This document shows, piece after piece, positions 42,613 to 52,501 of a stretch of 64,000 nt of DNA. Under the pieces are notes generated by a model. The model ran no database searches. It was not told the DNA's origin and saw nothing but the letters and a program-made list of their open reading frames with translations. Position numbers and translations under genes: made by a program. The stretch is from positions 2,550,904 to 2,614,903 of the forward strand of contig NW_003314261.1 in the NCBI RefSeq assembly GCF_000143415.4, given 5' to 3'. Source of the DNA: Selaginella moellendorffii. Taxonomy: Eukaryota > Streptophyta > Lycopodiopsida > Selaginellales > Selaginellaceae. Each line of letters starts with the position of its first letter. Within the stretch, counting starts at the first letter, position 1.

Positions 42613-44572
42613 ATGGAGCTATGTAGGCTATTTGCTTTTGTCCTGCTTGTTGTCAAACTTGTTTTTCATGGAGATGCTGAAGATTCAGAGTTGGAAGCAC
42701 TCTTGAGCTTTAAAATTCTGTGGATGATCCTCTGGTGGCACTGAATAACTGGAAGGCAGGCACAGACGTTTGCCAATGGATTGGTGTAAGTTGTTCCTCG
42801 GTAGGCGGCATCACTGGCATACAGCTTGATTCTCTGTCACTTTGGGGCCTTCTTCCATTTTCTACCATCCAAGCCCTGCCTCAACTACGCACCTTGAGTG
42901 CTTCTGGGAACAACTTCACTGCGATCAAAATATCACCGCAGAAATGCTCTTTGGAGGTCCTCAATTTGTCAAGCAACGATTTCACTAGTCATTTTCTAGA
43001 TATTCTTTTGGTTACTTACAAAGACATCAGGCACTTGAACCTCTCACACAACAAGCTAAGAAAAATTTCGCTGAAGGGAACAATCGGGCATGTTATGGTT
43101 TCGGTTGATTTATCTCACAACAGAATCAGTGGCTCGATACCTGCTTCCATTTTCACATTGTGTAAGAGTCTATCAGACAATCACGTATTTGGACCATTCC
43201 TCTCGGTATTTGCCAATCGAAGTTTAGCTACGGTTTTCAAGTCTCTTAAAGTTCTCCAGGCCGACCACAACAACTTTATAGGTGAACTCCCTACAGTTCC
43301 TCCAAGTCTTAAGGCTCTAGACCTGAGCTGCAACTTGTTCAGCACTGGCAACCCAAACATCTGCCCTGCAAGGTCCTCACTTAAGTCTTTGCTGCTGGTA
43401 TATAACAGGTTGCATGGTCGGGTTCTGAACTCAGCCATGAACTGTGTGGAAGTGCTTGGTATCAGCATCAATTCTCTAGCAGGGCCCATGTGCAGCAGAC
43501 TTCCGAAGCTTCAACATCTTCTTCTTTGGGGGAACAATCTTGAAGGCAGCATACCCGCTACAATCAGCAATTGCAGTGAGCTGGTGACACTAAATCTCAG
43601 TTTTAACAATCTCACAGGCGTCATTCCTCAGCAAATATCTAGGCTGAAGAAACTCTGCTTGCTGTTTCTGAGCAACAACATGATATCTGGAGCAATCCCG
43701 GGATCTATTGGAAGTATGCTGAGCCTTCGATCTCTTTTACTGGGTCACAACAAGCTTCAGGATAGCCTACCAAGCGAGCTGAGGAACAGCAACGGTCTGT
43801 TTTTAGTGAACGACAATCAGTTGACAGGACAAATTCCAAGCTGGATCGGCCGCTCATCAGAAGTGGAAATAACCGAAATAACCTTCCCGTTTCTGATGGT
43901 GTTTGCAATCAACATAGAGGCATCCATCTGCAAAGCTAATGAGGAGGTTTTCATACTGCAGGGGATCCGCTTGGATGACTTTGAGCACCTTCCATTTGCA
44001 ACCAGATGCCGAAGTTGGCACCTCCTGGTTCCAACTTAACAACATATACTCAGGTAAACAGTCCTTTGGCTATTGATCTCTCGCACAACAGCTTCACCGG
44101 AACAATCCCAGAGGAATTCGGTGGCATGCGAGACTTAAATGTGCTAAATCTCGCACACAACTTACTTACAGGGGCCATCCCTTCCACAATTGGAAACCTC
44201 AAGAACCTGGAGTGGCTAGATTTATCACAGAACTGGCTTGAATCACACATCCCGGACTCGCTTGGCAACCTCACCTTCCTGAAATACTTAAACATCTCGC
44301 ACAACAAGATTCTCGGAAGGGTTCCACAGAGTGCTCAGCTTGCATTATTCCCAGTGAGCAGCTATGAAGGAAACCCAGGCCTTTGTGGCTTCCCCCTTGG
44401 AGAGTGTGCTGGTTTGCATAATCCTTTTCATGATGATCACACAGATGAAGACGATGATGACGGTCATAGTGATCAAACGATTCTGGCTGCCATTGTTGGT
44501 GGTGGTGTTTCATGCATCCTGTGGACCTCTTCAGTAAGAGATGGGAGGCACTGCTTAAACTTTTTATTATAA
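42613..44572 (+). pseudogene. LRR receptor-like protein pseudogene
   Basis: Reads as a leucine-rich repeat receptor ectodomain in three frames. Frame A starts at ATG 42613 with a signal peptide and an LRRNT start (EDSELEALLSFK), ending at a frameshift near 42712-42718. Frame B (about 42715-44005) begins with the DDPLVALNNW cap and WIGVSCSSVGGI, then about 15 LRRs of the plant type (LVTLNLSFNNLTGVIPQQI). A second frameshift lies near 44000. Frame C (about 44006-44572) has the last LRRs, the C-terminal cap GNPGLCGFPLGEC, an acidic juxtamembrane and a truncated membrane helix (ILAAIVGGGVSCILW). There is no kinase domain after it. The ectodomain is closest to receptor-like proteins or PSKR-type receptors. 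Two frameshifts and the cut membrane segment argue for a pseudogene. Confidence 0.8.
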
Positions 44573-45365
44573 TCTGATTTGTTGTTTAAGACTGGCAAGA
44601 AATTAATCCTAGGAGACGAATTGTCCAGTTGAATTCCAAATAAAACTGAAGTAAAAAGTTGCGGAGAATTTGTCATGCTTGTTCATGTAAGCATTGATTA
44701 GAGTGAAACGGCATTGCTTCTATGTGACGCTCAGCAAAATCCGACATGAATCTTTGCTCGCTTAGCTCCCAAAAAGGTGAAAACAAATTAATTAATTCAT
44801 TGCTAACAAGTTTTCTTCCATCCATGGAAGCATTTCAATGGAGAAAGGTCAAGAGTATGACAAATAGATTGGAGAAGATCAGCATCATATGGTAAAGCTA
44901 GTAAACGTTTTAACAAGGATAGGCAGATTTGTGGAAACCTTCTACCCCTAACACCAATGTCGAGGATTCTCAACCCCAGTTCCCAGAGAGCAATCTTCTA
45001 TAAAGGCAGTAAGTTTTTCCTGGTTATTAATCATTTGATCTTCTAATTCTTTCTTATTATTGTTAATTATTTTTCCGGCTAAGCAGCATCCAGCGTGATG
45101 ATCCCGAGCTTGGTCCTTCGAAAGAAGTGGAACTCGACAGAGCTACTCATGAATTCATTGTAAAACATCAATGTACTTGCCCTCGTTCTTCTGGATCGTA
45201 CTTTAATCGGGTGACTCCATTGCACACAATCTGACGCATTGACATCATCGTCCACAGTGACTGGAGATCCTCCGCTAACTAGAATCCAAGAGCTGATGAT
45301 CGGCTTCCATCCTTAGTTCCATTGAAATCCTTTGTTCACCACCATCCAAGCCAATCCAGATCCCA
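44573..45365. other. Intergenic, no gene seen
   Basis: AT-rich 3' flank of the LRR pseudogene and upstream flank of the BAHD pseudogene. No recognisable coding, RNA or repeat feature. Confidence 0.4.
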
Positions 45366-45401
45366 ATGGAAGTAGCTTCCAATGTCCGAGAGCTTATCAA
45401 G

Positions 45402-45633
45402 TGTTATGATCCGGCGCAAAAAGACAAAGATCTAGTTGCCCTAGACTATGCTACGCCACCTCTTGAGGTTCCTCACCACCCAGCCACCCCCGAGCTACCT
45501 CAAAAGCTCCATTGCGCCGCCGCTCCACTGTGAGCCCTAGGGTAGGTTAGTCCCCTACCCTAACATGCCTTAATATACCCTTGAGCCTCCCTTTGACCGA
45601 CATTGACCACGTAGTCAAAGTTGGCGCCTAACA
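45402..45633 (-). repeat. 3' LTR of the gypsy element
   Basis: 232 bp, TGTTATGATC at the left end and GGCGCCTAACA at the right end on the plus strand. Identical in length to the other LTR. Confidence 0.95.
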
Positions 45634-45650
45634 ATTCTTCCCCCCCAACA
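45634..45650 (-). other. Polypurine tract of the gypsy element
   Basis: On the element strand, GGGGGGGAAGAAT lies directly before the 3' LTR. Such a tract primes plus-strand DNA synthesis. Confidence 0.85.
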
Positions 45651-45788
45651 AAGTCCTTGTCCCAAGGACGAGTGGTTCCGGTGATCACCCTTTCTGGGGA
45701 ACCCTGCTCAAGCTCCTGATCCATCGTCCACAGCCGTATACATCAAGGAGGCATTGGGCTCGTCACTCCGAGATAGTACACCTTTCAA

Positions 45789-47303
45789 CTAGCTGACATA
45801 AAATACCGGATGAATTTTCACCCCAGCTGGCAGCCACACCCGATAAGCCGCTTTACCAATGCGCTCCAGCACTTCATATGGACCAGCATATCGATGGGAG
45901 AGTTTATCACTCTTCCCTGTCCGTAAATGCACCAAGGTGTTCTGCCGCTCACTTGACGGAAAGACCACTCACACAAAGACGAGATCACCCACCTTATATT
46001 CCCGGAATTGGCGATGCTCATTGGCAAACTTCTCCGCTCTATCTTGAGCTGCTTGCAAATTCCGTTTGCACACCACCAGAATCTCATCAAGTTCGGTGGC
46101 CAGATCAGTTGCCTCGGAATCAAGCTTATCTTGAACGTCCTTACTCAAATGCAATCCCAACTCCACCGCTGTTCGAGGATGCCTTCCAAACATGGCAAAG
46201 TAAGGACTTAGCTTGGTTCCACTGTGTTGGCTATTGTTGTAAGCAAATTGCACCAACGGAAGATATAGATCCCACTGTCCTTGCCTTTGACCAATGCTAC
46301 AACGTAGCATATCCTCCACCACTTGATTCACACGCTCAGTTTGCCCATCCGTCTGAGGATGATCTCCACTCGAGAGTTTCAAAGTCACTTGCATAGCCTT
46401 TGCAAAGCTTTTCCAAAATCCACTGGTGAACTTTGAATCTCGATCACTAATGATGTCCTCTGGCAAACCAAAATCAGGAAAAACCTTCTCCAAGTAAACC
46501 GCAGCCAAGTCTGAGGTAGTGACAGTCTTCCGAAGAGCCAACAACCGCACATACTTCGTCAACCGATCCACTATGACCCATACTTGCTCCTTTTGCCTCT
46601 GTGTTCGTGGCAAACAAGTGATGAAGTCCATAAAGATACTACACCAACGGCTCTGAGGAATAGGTAAAGGTTGCAAAAGTCCCCCTGGCTTCTCCCGTGG
46701 CACCTTAACCCGCTGACAAAGCTCGCATGATTTACAATACTTGAGGATATCAGCCTTCATATTCCTCCAATAAAAGTTGCGCTTAATCAACTCATACGTC
46801 TTCTTCCCCCCAAAATGACCGGCCTCTGGACGATCATGATAGTGGAATAAAACTTGAGTAATTAACGCATCCACCCGTGGCAAATAGACACGGCCATTGT
46901 AGTAGAGAATCCCATCCACCAATGAGAAAGGAGCTTCCATCTGGTCTCGCAAAGAGGCCACCTCAACATCCTGAGCCTGAGCATGCTCAACCAATTGCCC
47001 AAACTCGCTGACCACCTTACTCAAATGATGACAAAATCGTGTTCGTAACGTCGTCACATGACGAACATGAGATAAAGCATCCGCCACTACATTTGATTTT
47101 CCCGAACGATGCTCAATAGGAAACTCCCCAAACTCCATGAGTTTGACCATCCAATGAGCTTGCCTAGTGTTCAACTCCTTCTGTGTGAAAAGATACACAA
47201 GGGGTTTGTGATCTGTCAACACCACGAACACTGCACCATAAAGATAGTACTGCCACATCCGCAAAGCATGAACAATAGAGAGTAACTCTTGCTCATATGT
47301 GGA
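45789..47303 (-). pseudogene. gypsy RNase H (end) and integrase frame
   Basis: Continues the pol frame after the stop at 47304. First the C-terminal part of RNase H (YYLYGAVFVVLTDHKPLVYL, then SNVVADALSH). Then comes integrase with a zinc-binding H-H-C-C region (HYHDRPEAGHFGGKK, CKSCELCQ) and the DDE core (FMDFITCLP, DRDSKFTSGFW, then E in GQTERVNQ). An in-frame TGA at 45969-45971 precedes the conserved C-terminal SH3-like segment ([20 protein letters not shown]), which ends at TAG 45789. Confidence 0.88.
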
Positions 47304-48876
47304 TTAGCGTTGCTCCGCGGAATTCAAAGTTCGACTCTCATATGCAATAGGCTGTCCCTCTTGCATGAGAACTCCTCCTAGTGCATAACCACTCGCATCG
47401 CATGTCACCTCATAAGGTTTCGATGGATCAGCAATGCGAAGCACTGGAGCCTTGATCAACAATCGTTTCAGCGCCACAAAACTCTCCTCTTGTGGTGTCT
47501 TCCACTCGAATGGCACATTCTTGCGTAACAACCGCGTCAACGGAATAGCCACCTCTACAAACTTATGCTGGAAACGTCGGTAGTAACTAGCCATACCAAG
47601 AAAACTGAGCAACTCAGCCACTGTAGTCGGTGTAGGCCAGTTTTCCACCACAGCCACCTTCCTTGGATCCGTCTTGACACCCTTAGATGTCACAATATGG
47701 CCTAGATATTCCACCTCCGACTTTGCAAATTCACATTTGCTCTTCTTCACATAAAGTTTGCTGTCTCGAAGTAACAAAAGAACCTTGTGCAAATGCACCC
47801 TATGCTCCTCCATATTTTTGCTAAAAAAAAGAATATCGTCCAAGAAAATCTCCACAAACTCATGAAGATAACGCCCAAATACCTCCGTCATCAACCGAGT
47901 AAATGTGGCTAGTGCATTCGTCAAACCAAACGGCATAACAGTAAACTCAAAATGTCCGAAGCTTGTGTTGAATGCCGTCTTGGAGATAGATGCATCATCC
48001 ATTGCAATCTGATGATATCCACTCCTCAGATCAATCTTGGTAAACACTCGTGCTTCACTAAGCTTGTCAAGGATATCATCCACACGTGGCATCGGCATCT
48101 TGTCCTTCACTGTCTTCTTGTTTAAAGCACGGTAGTCAATACACATCCGCATTGAACCGTCCTTCTTCTTCACAAGCAAGACCGGAGCACCAAACGGAGA
48201 CTTACTTGGCTGAATAAATCCAAACTCAAGTAACTCCTTGACTTGTCGTTGAACTTCTTGCTCCTCCACATAACTTAACCGAAATGGACGCCGGTAAATT
48301 GGTCGCGTCCCCGGCTCCAATGTAATCCCATGCTTCACACCTCGTAATGGAGGCAATCCATGAGGAAGTTCAGATGGAAAAACATCAGAAAACTCGTCTA
48401 GTACATCCCGTATTGCTGCTTCACCCCCACACATGCCTTGGTCCCCCAAGTCACGAACAAACAGCAAGTAACTCGAATGTGCTTTTCCATTACGACAAGC
48501 CCGCTTCAAAGATGTAGCAGAGAGCATAACAACTGGGGGTTGAACGCCCTCGCCAAACCACACATCTTTAACACCACCATACTCCAGCGAGATACGCTTA
48601 ATGCTCCACTTTATCTCTGGATCCACCTTCACCAACCATGGCATCCCAAGAATGAGATCCACACAATGGATATCTGCGAGATAAAAAAGTCTCCACAAGT
48701 GTGGTTTTGCCAACCAACACTTCCAGCCCCTCGATACAAGCATCGAAATGCTGAGCAGAGGTAGCTGCACCTTCCACTGTGTATGGAAGAACTCCACGTG
48801 TGTTCAGGCGATGCTCCGCAACAAACTTTGCCGAAACAAAGTTGTCATCGCTCCCACTATCCAATAAAATCTGCAC
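47304..48876 (-). pseudogene. gypsy protease, reverse transcriptase and RNase H frame
   Basis: The aspartic protease motif LLDSGSDDNFV near 48870-48840 is in one frame. A frameshift near 48690 moves to the frame with DLILGMPWLVKVDP and the reverse transcriptase. The RT core has DYRALNKKT, FTKIDLRSGYHQI and FVEIFLDDILFFS (the catalytic DD). RNase H starts near APVLRIADPSKPYEVTCDAS. The frame stops at TAA 47304-47306. Confidence 0.9.
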
Positions 48877-50069
48877 TGGATCGCACGGAACACGCCCTCC
48901 AGCATTAAAGCTGATTCACGCGTATCCTCGAGCTCCATCTTGTTCCACACACAGTTGAGTTGACGAGCAACGATCGAAAGTCTCTTCCTCCGACCAGAAT
49001 GGTCGTTCTCGTCATCCTCACGCTGTAAAGCTTGCAACTTTTTAGTATCTGACTTACCGTGAGAAGATGATTGACCATTCTTCTTGTCCTGCTGCTTGTT
49101 CTTCAACTGCGGACAATCAGCCTTGTAGTGTCCAAGTTCGCCGCAATGATGACAACCCTGTCTATAATTCTTCACAAAGAACTTTTGCTTCTTGGACCCC
49201 TTTGCATCTGAAGTAGTCACCACTGACTTCAACTTGTGATACTTGTTCCCATCCTTGTGTCCACGGCGATCATCACGACGATTCTCGATAGAAGGACTCC
49301 GCGACCGCTTGCGAGACTTGTGCTTGTCATTGTCAAGTCGACGAGCCGCATCAAAGAGCTCCTCCAAACTCTTTGTAGGATGAGAATGACGCAAGTGTTG
49401 CCGCATGCTCTCACTATATAGGCCATCAATGAAGTAGGACTTGTTCTGATCTGGATCCTTCATTGGAACACGACTAATCAAGTGAGTAAGCTTCTCAATA
49501 TAGTCCCCGAGCATCATTTTCCCTTGCTGGAAATGGCGAAGTTCTGTACGAGCATTCTCCACATCGTAATGAGGGGCAAAACGTAAACGGAAAGCAGCCT
49601 CAAACTCATCCATGGTAGACACTAGTGGTTTCTTATCCGCAACACGGGACTCCTCAAGCCAATTCCACCATCGAAGACCTGCATCACGCAAAACCATCGG
49701 AATAGCCACTAAAGCCTCTGCATCTAGAGTTCCTCTAGCAGCCAAGAACTTCTTCACATTGGCTAGCCAAGCAAGACACTCATCCACACCACCATCACCG
49801 GAAAAGGTTGGAATCTTGAGTCGATCTACCAAAGAAGGCTTACTTGGAGTGCTACCCCGTCCAGCCTCGAGTGCCTCAACACGCCCACACATGGTATCCA
49901 TCATGCCATGCATCTCGTCTTGCATCTCTTGCTGATTTTTATTAAGGGCTCGCAGCTCATGAACCACATCTTGAATGGTCCAAATCTCCGCAGCTTCGTC
50001 GGCACCATCGTCAGCACCACCATCGACAATAGGATTCCAGTGTTCAGCTTGGTCGGCCATCGCAACCAA
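48804..50069 (-). CDS. gypsy gag protein, about 420 aa
   Basis: Retrotransposon capsid precursor. The retrotrans_gag region holds WWNWLEESRV and AFRLRFAPHYDVENARTELR; a basic linker follows, then one CCHC zinc knuckle (CHHCGELGHYKADCP). The frame is open throughout and overlaps the start of the protease frame by about 70 bp. ATG 50069 and ATG 50060 are both possible starts. Confidence 0.88.
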   Translation of the reverse strand: MVAMADQAEHWNPIVDGGADDGADEAAEIWTIQDVVHELRALNKNQQEMQDEMHGMMDTMCGRVEALEAGRGSTPSKPSLVDRLKIPTFSGDGGVDECLAWLANVKKFLAARGTLDAEALVAIPMVLRDAGLRWWNWLEESRVADKKPLVSTMDEFEAAFRLRFAPHYDVENARTELRHFQQGKMMLGDYIEKLTHLISRVPMKDPDQNKSYFIDGLYSESMRQHLRHSHPTKSLEELFDAARRLDNDKHKSRKRSRSPSIENRRDDRRGHKDGNKYHKLKSVVTTSDAKGSKKQKFFVKNYRQGCHHCGELGHYKADCPQLKNKQQDKKNGQSSSHGKSDTKKLQALQREDDENDHSGRRKRLSIVARQLNCVWNKMELEDTRESALMLEGVFRAIQCRFYWIVGAMTTLFRQSLLRSIA

Positions 50070-50070
50070 T

Positions 50071-50082
50071 CCTCTGATACCA
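50071..50082 (-). other. Primer binding site (tRNA-iMet type)
   Basis: On the element strand TGGTATCAGAGG lies one base inside the 5' LTR. TGGTATCAGAG is the usual plant primer site complementary to the 3' end of initiator tRNA-Met. Confidence 0.88.
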
Positions 50083-50083
50083 A

Positions 50084-50315
50084 TGTTATGATCCGGCGCA
50101 AAAAAACTAAGATCTAGTTGCCCTAAACTATGCTACGCCACCTCTTGAGGTTCCTCACCACCCAACCACCCCCGAGCTACCTCAAAAGCTCCACTGCGCC
50201 GCCGCTCCACTGTGAGCCCTAGGGTAGGTTAGTCCCCTACCCTAACATGCCTTAATATACCCTTGAGCCTCCCTTTGACCGACGTTGACCACGTAGTCAA
50301 AGCTGGCGCCTAACA
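50084..50315 (-). repeat. 5' LTR of the gypsy element
   Basis: 232 bp, same ends as the 3' LTR. It should hold the element's promoter; no TATA box was assigned. Confidence 0.95.
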
Positions 50316-51599
50316 TCAAGCCTGCAACTTCTCTCCACCACCACGACCGTCCATACTTCTCAGCTGCCTCGACCAGATTGCTCCTCGGGTCTACATGCCT
50401 TTCCTCTACTTCATTGCACGATTCAGCCCTTCCAACCAGCTCAAGCTATCCCTCTCCAAGACGCTCTCCCTCTTCTACCCGCTAGCCGGCCGCTACAAGC
50501 TTCTTCCCAATCAGGCCCTCAAGATCCAGTGTTGCGACTCCGGCATCGAGTTCTTTGCCGGTCTAAACCCTAAACGCCAGCAAATCTCTAGAAGAAGAAC
50601 TCGGCAGCTTCCACGAGTTTAATCCCAGCCTCGACAGCCTAGCGTCGCGCGAGGCCTTCCCAACGCAAGAAGCCACGGAACTTCCTCTTGTCTATCAAGC
50701 TCACTCGGTTCCTGTGCCTCCAAGTAGCGACTCACCACAGCGCAGCCGATGGAGTTGCCACGGCCGATTTCGTGAAAGCCTGGGCGCTGATTTCCTCCGG
50801 CCAGGAGCATCGCGTCAATCCGCCACACTTGGAACGATCCCTGCTCCTGCAACCTGACGCAATTCCACCGGAATCCACTCCAGCGGAGTACCAGATTGAG
50901 CCTCCGCCCTTCCCCGACCCCAGCAATGTGGAGCGTGCAATCCTCTCCTTCACGAGCAGCGGCATTCGGTCGCTGCTAAAGAGCGACACCACCGCGACTC
51001 GATTCGAAATACTGGCGGCTCACCTCTGGATCGCGATCACCCGCGCCAGAACCGAGCTCTCGCTTCTTCAACTGCATGAGGAAACGAGGCTAGGCTTCGT
51101 GGTGAATGGGAGAAAACGTTTCAATCCTCCAATTCCCGATGGCAATGCGGTCTTTCTTGCAATCGCATCCTCCAGCGTCGAGCAACTTCTGGCAGGATCG
51201 ATCGACGGCGCTGTTAATCTCATCCAAGAAGCCAAGTGCAGGATCACGCACCAACACATGCTATCCACAGCCGCCTGGATTGCATCGAGGAAGTGCCCGC
51301 TAAAGATTTCGCTCTCCTTCAAGCCCTCGGATCTCGTGATCTCGAGCTGGCAGCGATTGGAGATGGCTGGCGCGGATTTCGGAAGCGGCAAGCCGGTATT
51401 CGCTGGAACCATGGGAATTGTGTGGGCTGGAGTGGCCATCATTTTGCCCGAGATCGAGGGAAACGATCGACTTGTCGTCAACACGATGCTTGAGCGCGGT
51501 CAAATGGATGTCGTTCGCAGAGATCCTGGGCTCATAATTTAGGGCAACTAAAGCATATTCGCCTTCATTGACACAGAGTCAATTCTGCTTAGATGATTA

Positions 51600-52440
51600 G
51601 CGAAAGATGCGACGTTGGCAACCAGCCATTTTAGATTCAACTTTGATCTTTGTTTATATATCAATAAACGTTTTACAATTCTTTTTTTACATTTCAACTC
51701 CCTCGTTTGCCTTTTCGTCCCAACTTGTTTTCGTTGCACAGTTGTTCTCGGCAGCCACCAAAAATGTTTTCCAGCCATAGACATAAGAGATGTTGATGTC
51801 CGGAGAATAAAAAAAAGAAAAGCGCAAGCAAATGAAGTTAGTAATGGTGAAAAGGAAATACGAACTAGCAAGTAAAGCTTTAGTGCTGGCATTTGCATTT
51901 AAGCCGCTTGAACTCTCTTCATGACCAAGTCGTTCTCAAGGCCAGGAGCACTCCTTTTCACACCACTCCTTCACAGCTTGTCGATCTTACTGCTGCAATT
52001 TTTGACAAATCCATGGGTGTTGCAGAACCTGACTGGTCCTTGCTTGTTTGCAGCGGAGGATCTCATTTCTAAGATGTTGGCCGTGGATCCGAAAACAGAG
52101 GTCGCTCCCTGTCACATGAGATCAAATGCTTCCATCGGCTGGTATCCAGCATCTTGTATAAAATTGCTCCTAGCCCCCACACGTCGATGGCTGCCATGTA
52201 GAGCTCCAATCCCTGTTGTCCACCACCTCAGCTGCCATGTACTTCACTGTGCAATAGTTCTGTGATATCTCCTCGGGGTTATCTGTGGCAATGCCAAAGT
52301 TGCTGATCACCACTTTGTCGTGCACGTTTAGCTTGGAAAGAATGCTTGAGATCCTGGTGAACCACGCCCCTCAAATGCATCTCTTTTGAGGGTCTTTACC
52401 AGCTGCTTGATGATTCTGGCTGCTTTCTCTTCAACCATCT
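51600..52440 (-). pseudogene. Protein kinase relic (duplicate of 57790-58790)
   Basis: Read on the minus strand, 51905-52440 matches the C-terminal two thirds of the kinase at 58166-58790, from the HRDLK region to the tail. The match carries several indels that break the frame (for example near 52035-52100, 52180 and 52330). The 3' flank 51600-51900 matches 57790-58110, including a shared stretch with GTTCTCGRCAGCCACCAAAAA. The N-terminal kinase lobe is missing because the adjacent LAF3-like gene starts its 3' end here (stop 52502). Confidence 0.8.
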
Positions 52441-52501
52441 TCTCGCAAATATGCAATACTTAAAAGACCACGAAATAATTTACCAAGTTTGGGATAAAGC
52501 C

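Larger units (their letters stand above)
45402..50315 (-). mobile_element. Ty3/gypsy LTR retrotransposon, full-length but degenerate
   Basis: 4914 bp, coding on the minus strand. Two 232-bp LTRs (45402-45633 and 50084-50315) begin TG and end CA and differ at 7 positions by my count (about 3%). A 5-bp target duplication TCAAG flanks it (45397-45401 and 50316-50320). Internal order is gag, protease, reverse transcriptase, RNase H, integrase, which defines Ty3/gypsy. Reading frames carry a frameshift in protease-pol and in-frame stops at 47304-47306 (RNase H) and 45969-45971 (after integrase), so the copy cannot make an intact polyprotein. The modest LTR divergence suggests a fairly recent insertion. 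Confidence 0.95.
45366..51542 (+). pseudogene. BAHD acyltransferase pseudogene, split by an LTR retrotransposon
   Basis: The first 12 codons (ATG 45366, MEVASNVRELIK) are followed by the element 45402-50315. The gene resumes at 50316 with the rest of the N-terminal domain: APRVYMPFLYFIARF, then KTLSLFYPLAGRYK. The catalytic HHSAADG (H-x3-D) lies near 50737. The C-terminal domain ends with ADFGSGKP where BAHD enzymes have DFGWGKP; the stop is TAG 51540-51542. Besides the insertion, the frame breaks near 50365, near 50590-50605, and before the HxxxD motif, where several residues are missing. The order of lesions is unknown. The family transfers acyl groups from acyl-CoA to alcohols or amines in specialised metabolism; the substrate cannot be inferred. 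Confidence 0.85.
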
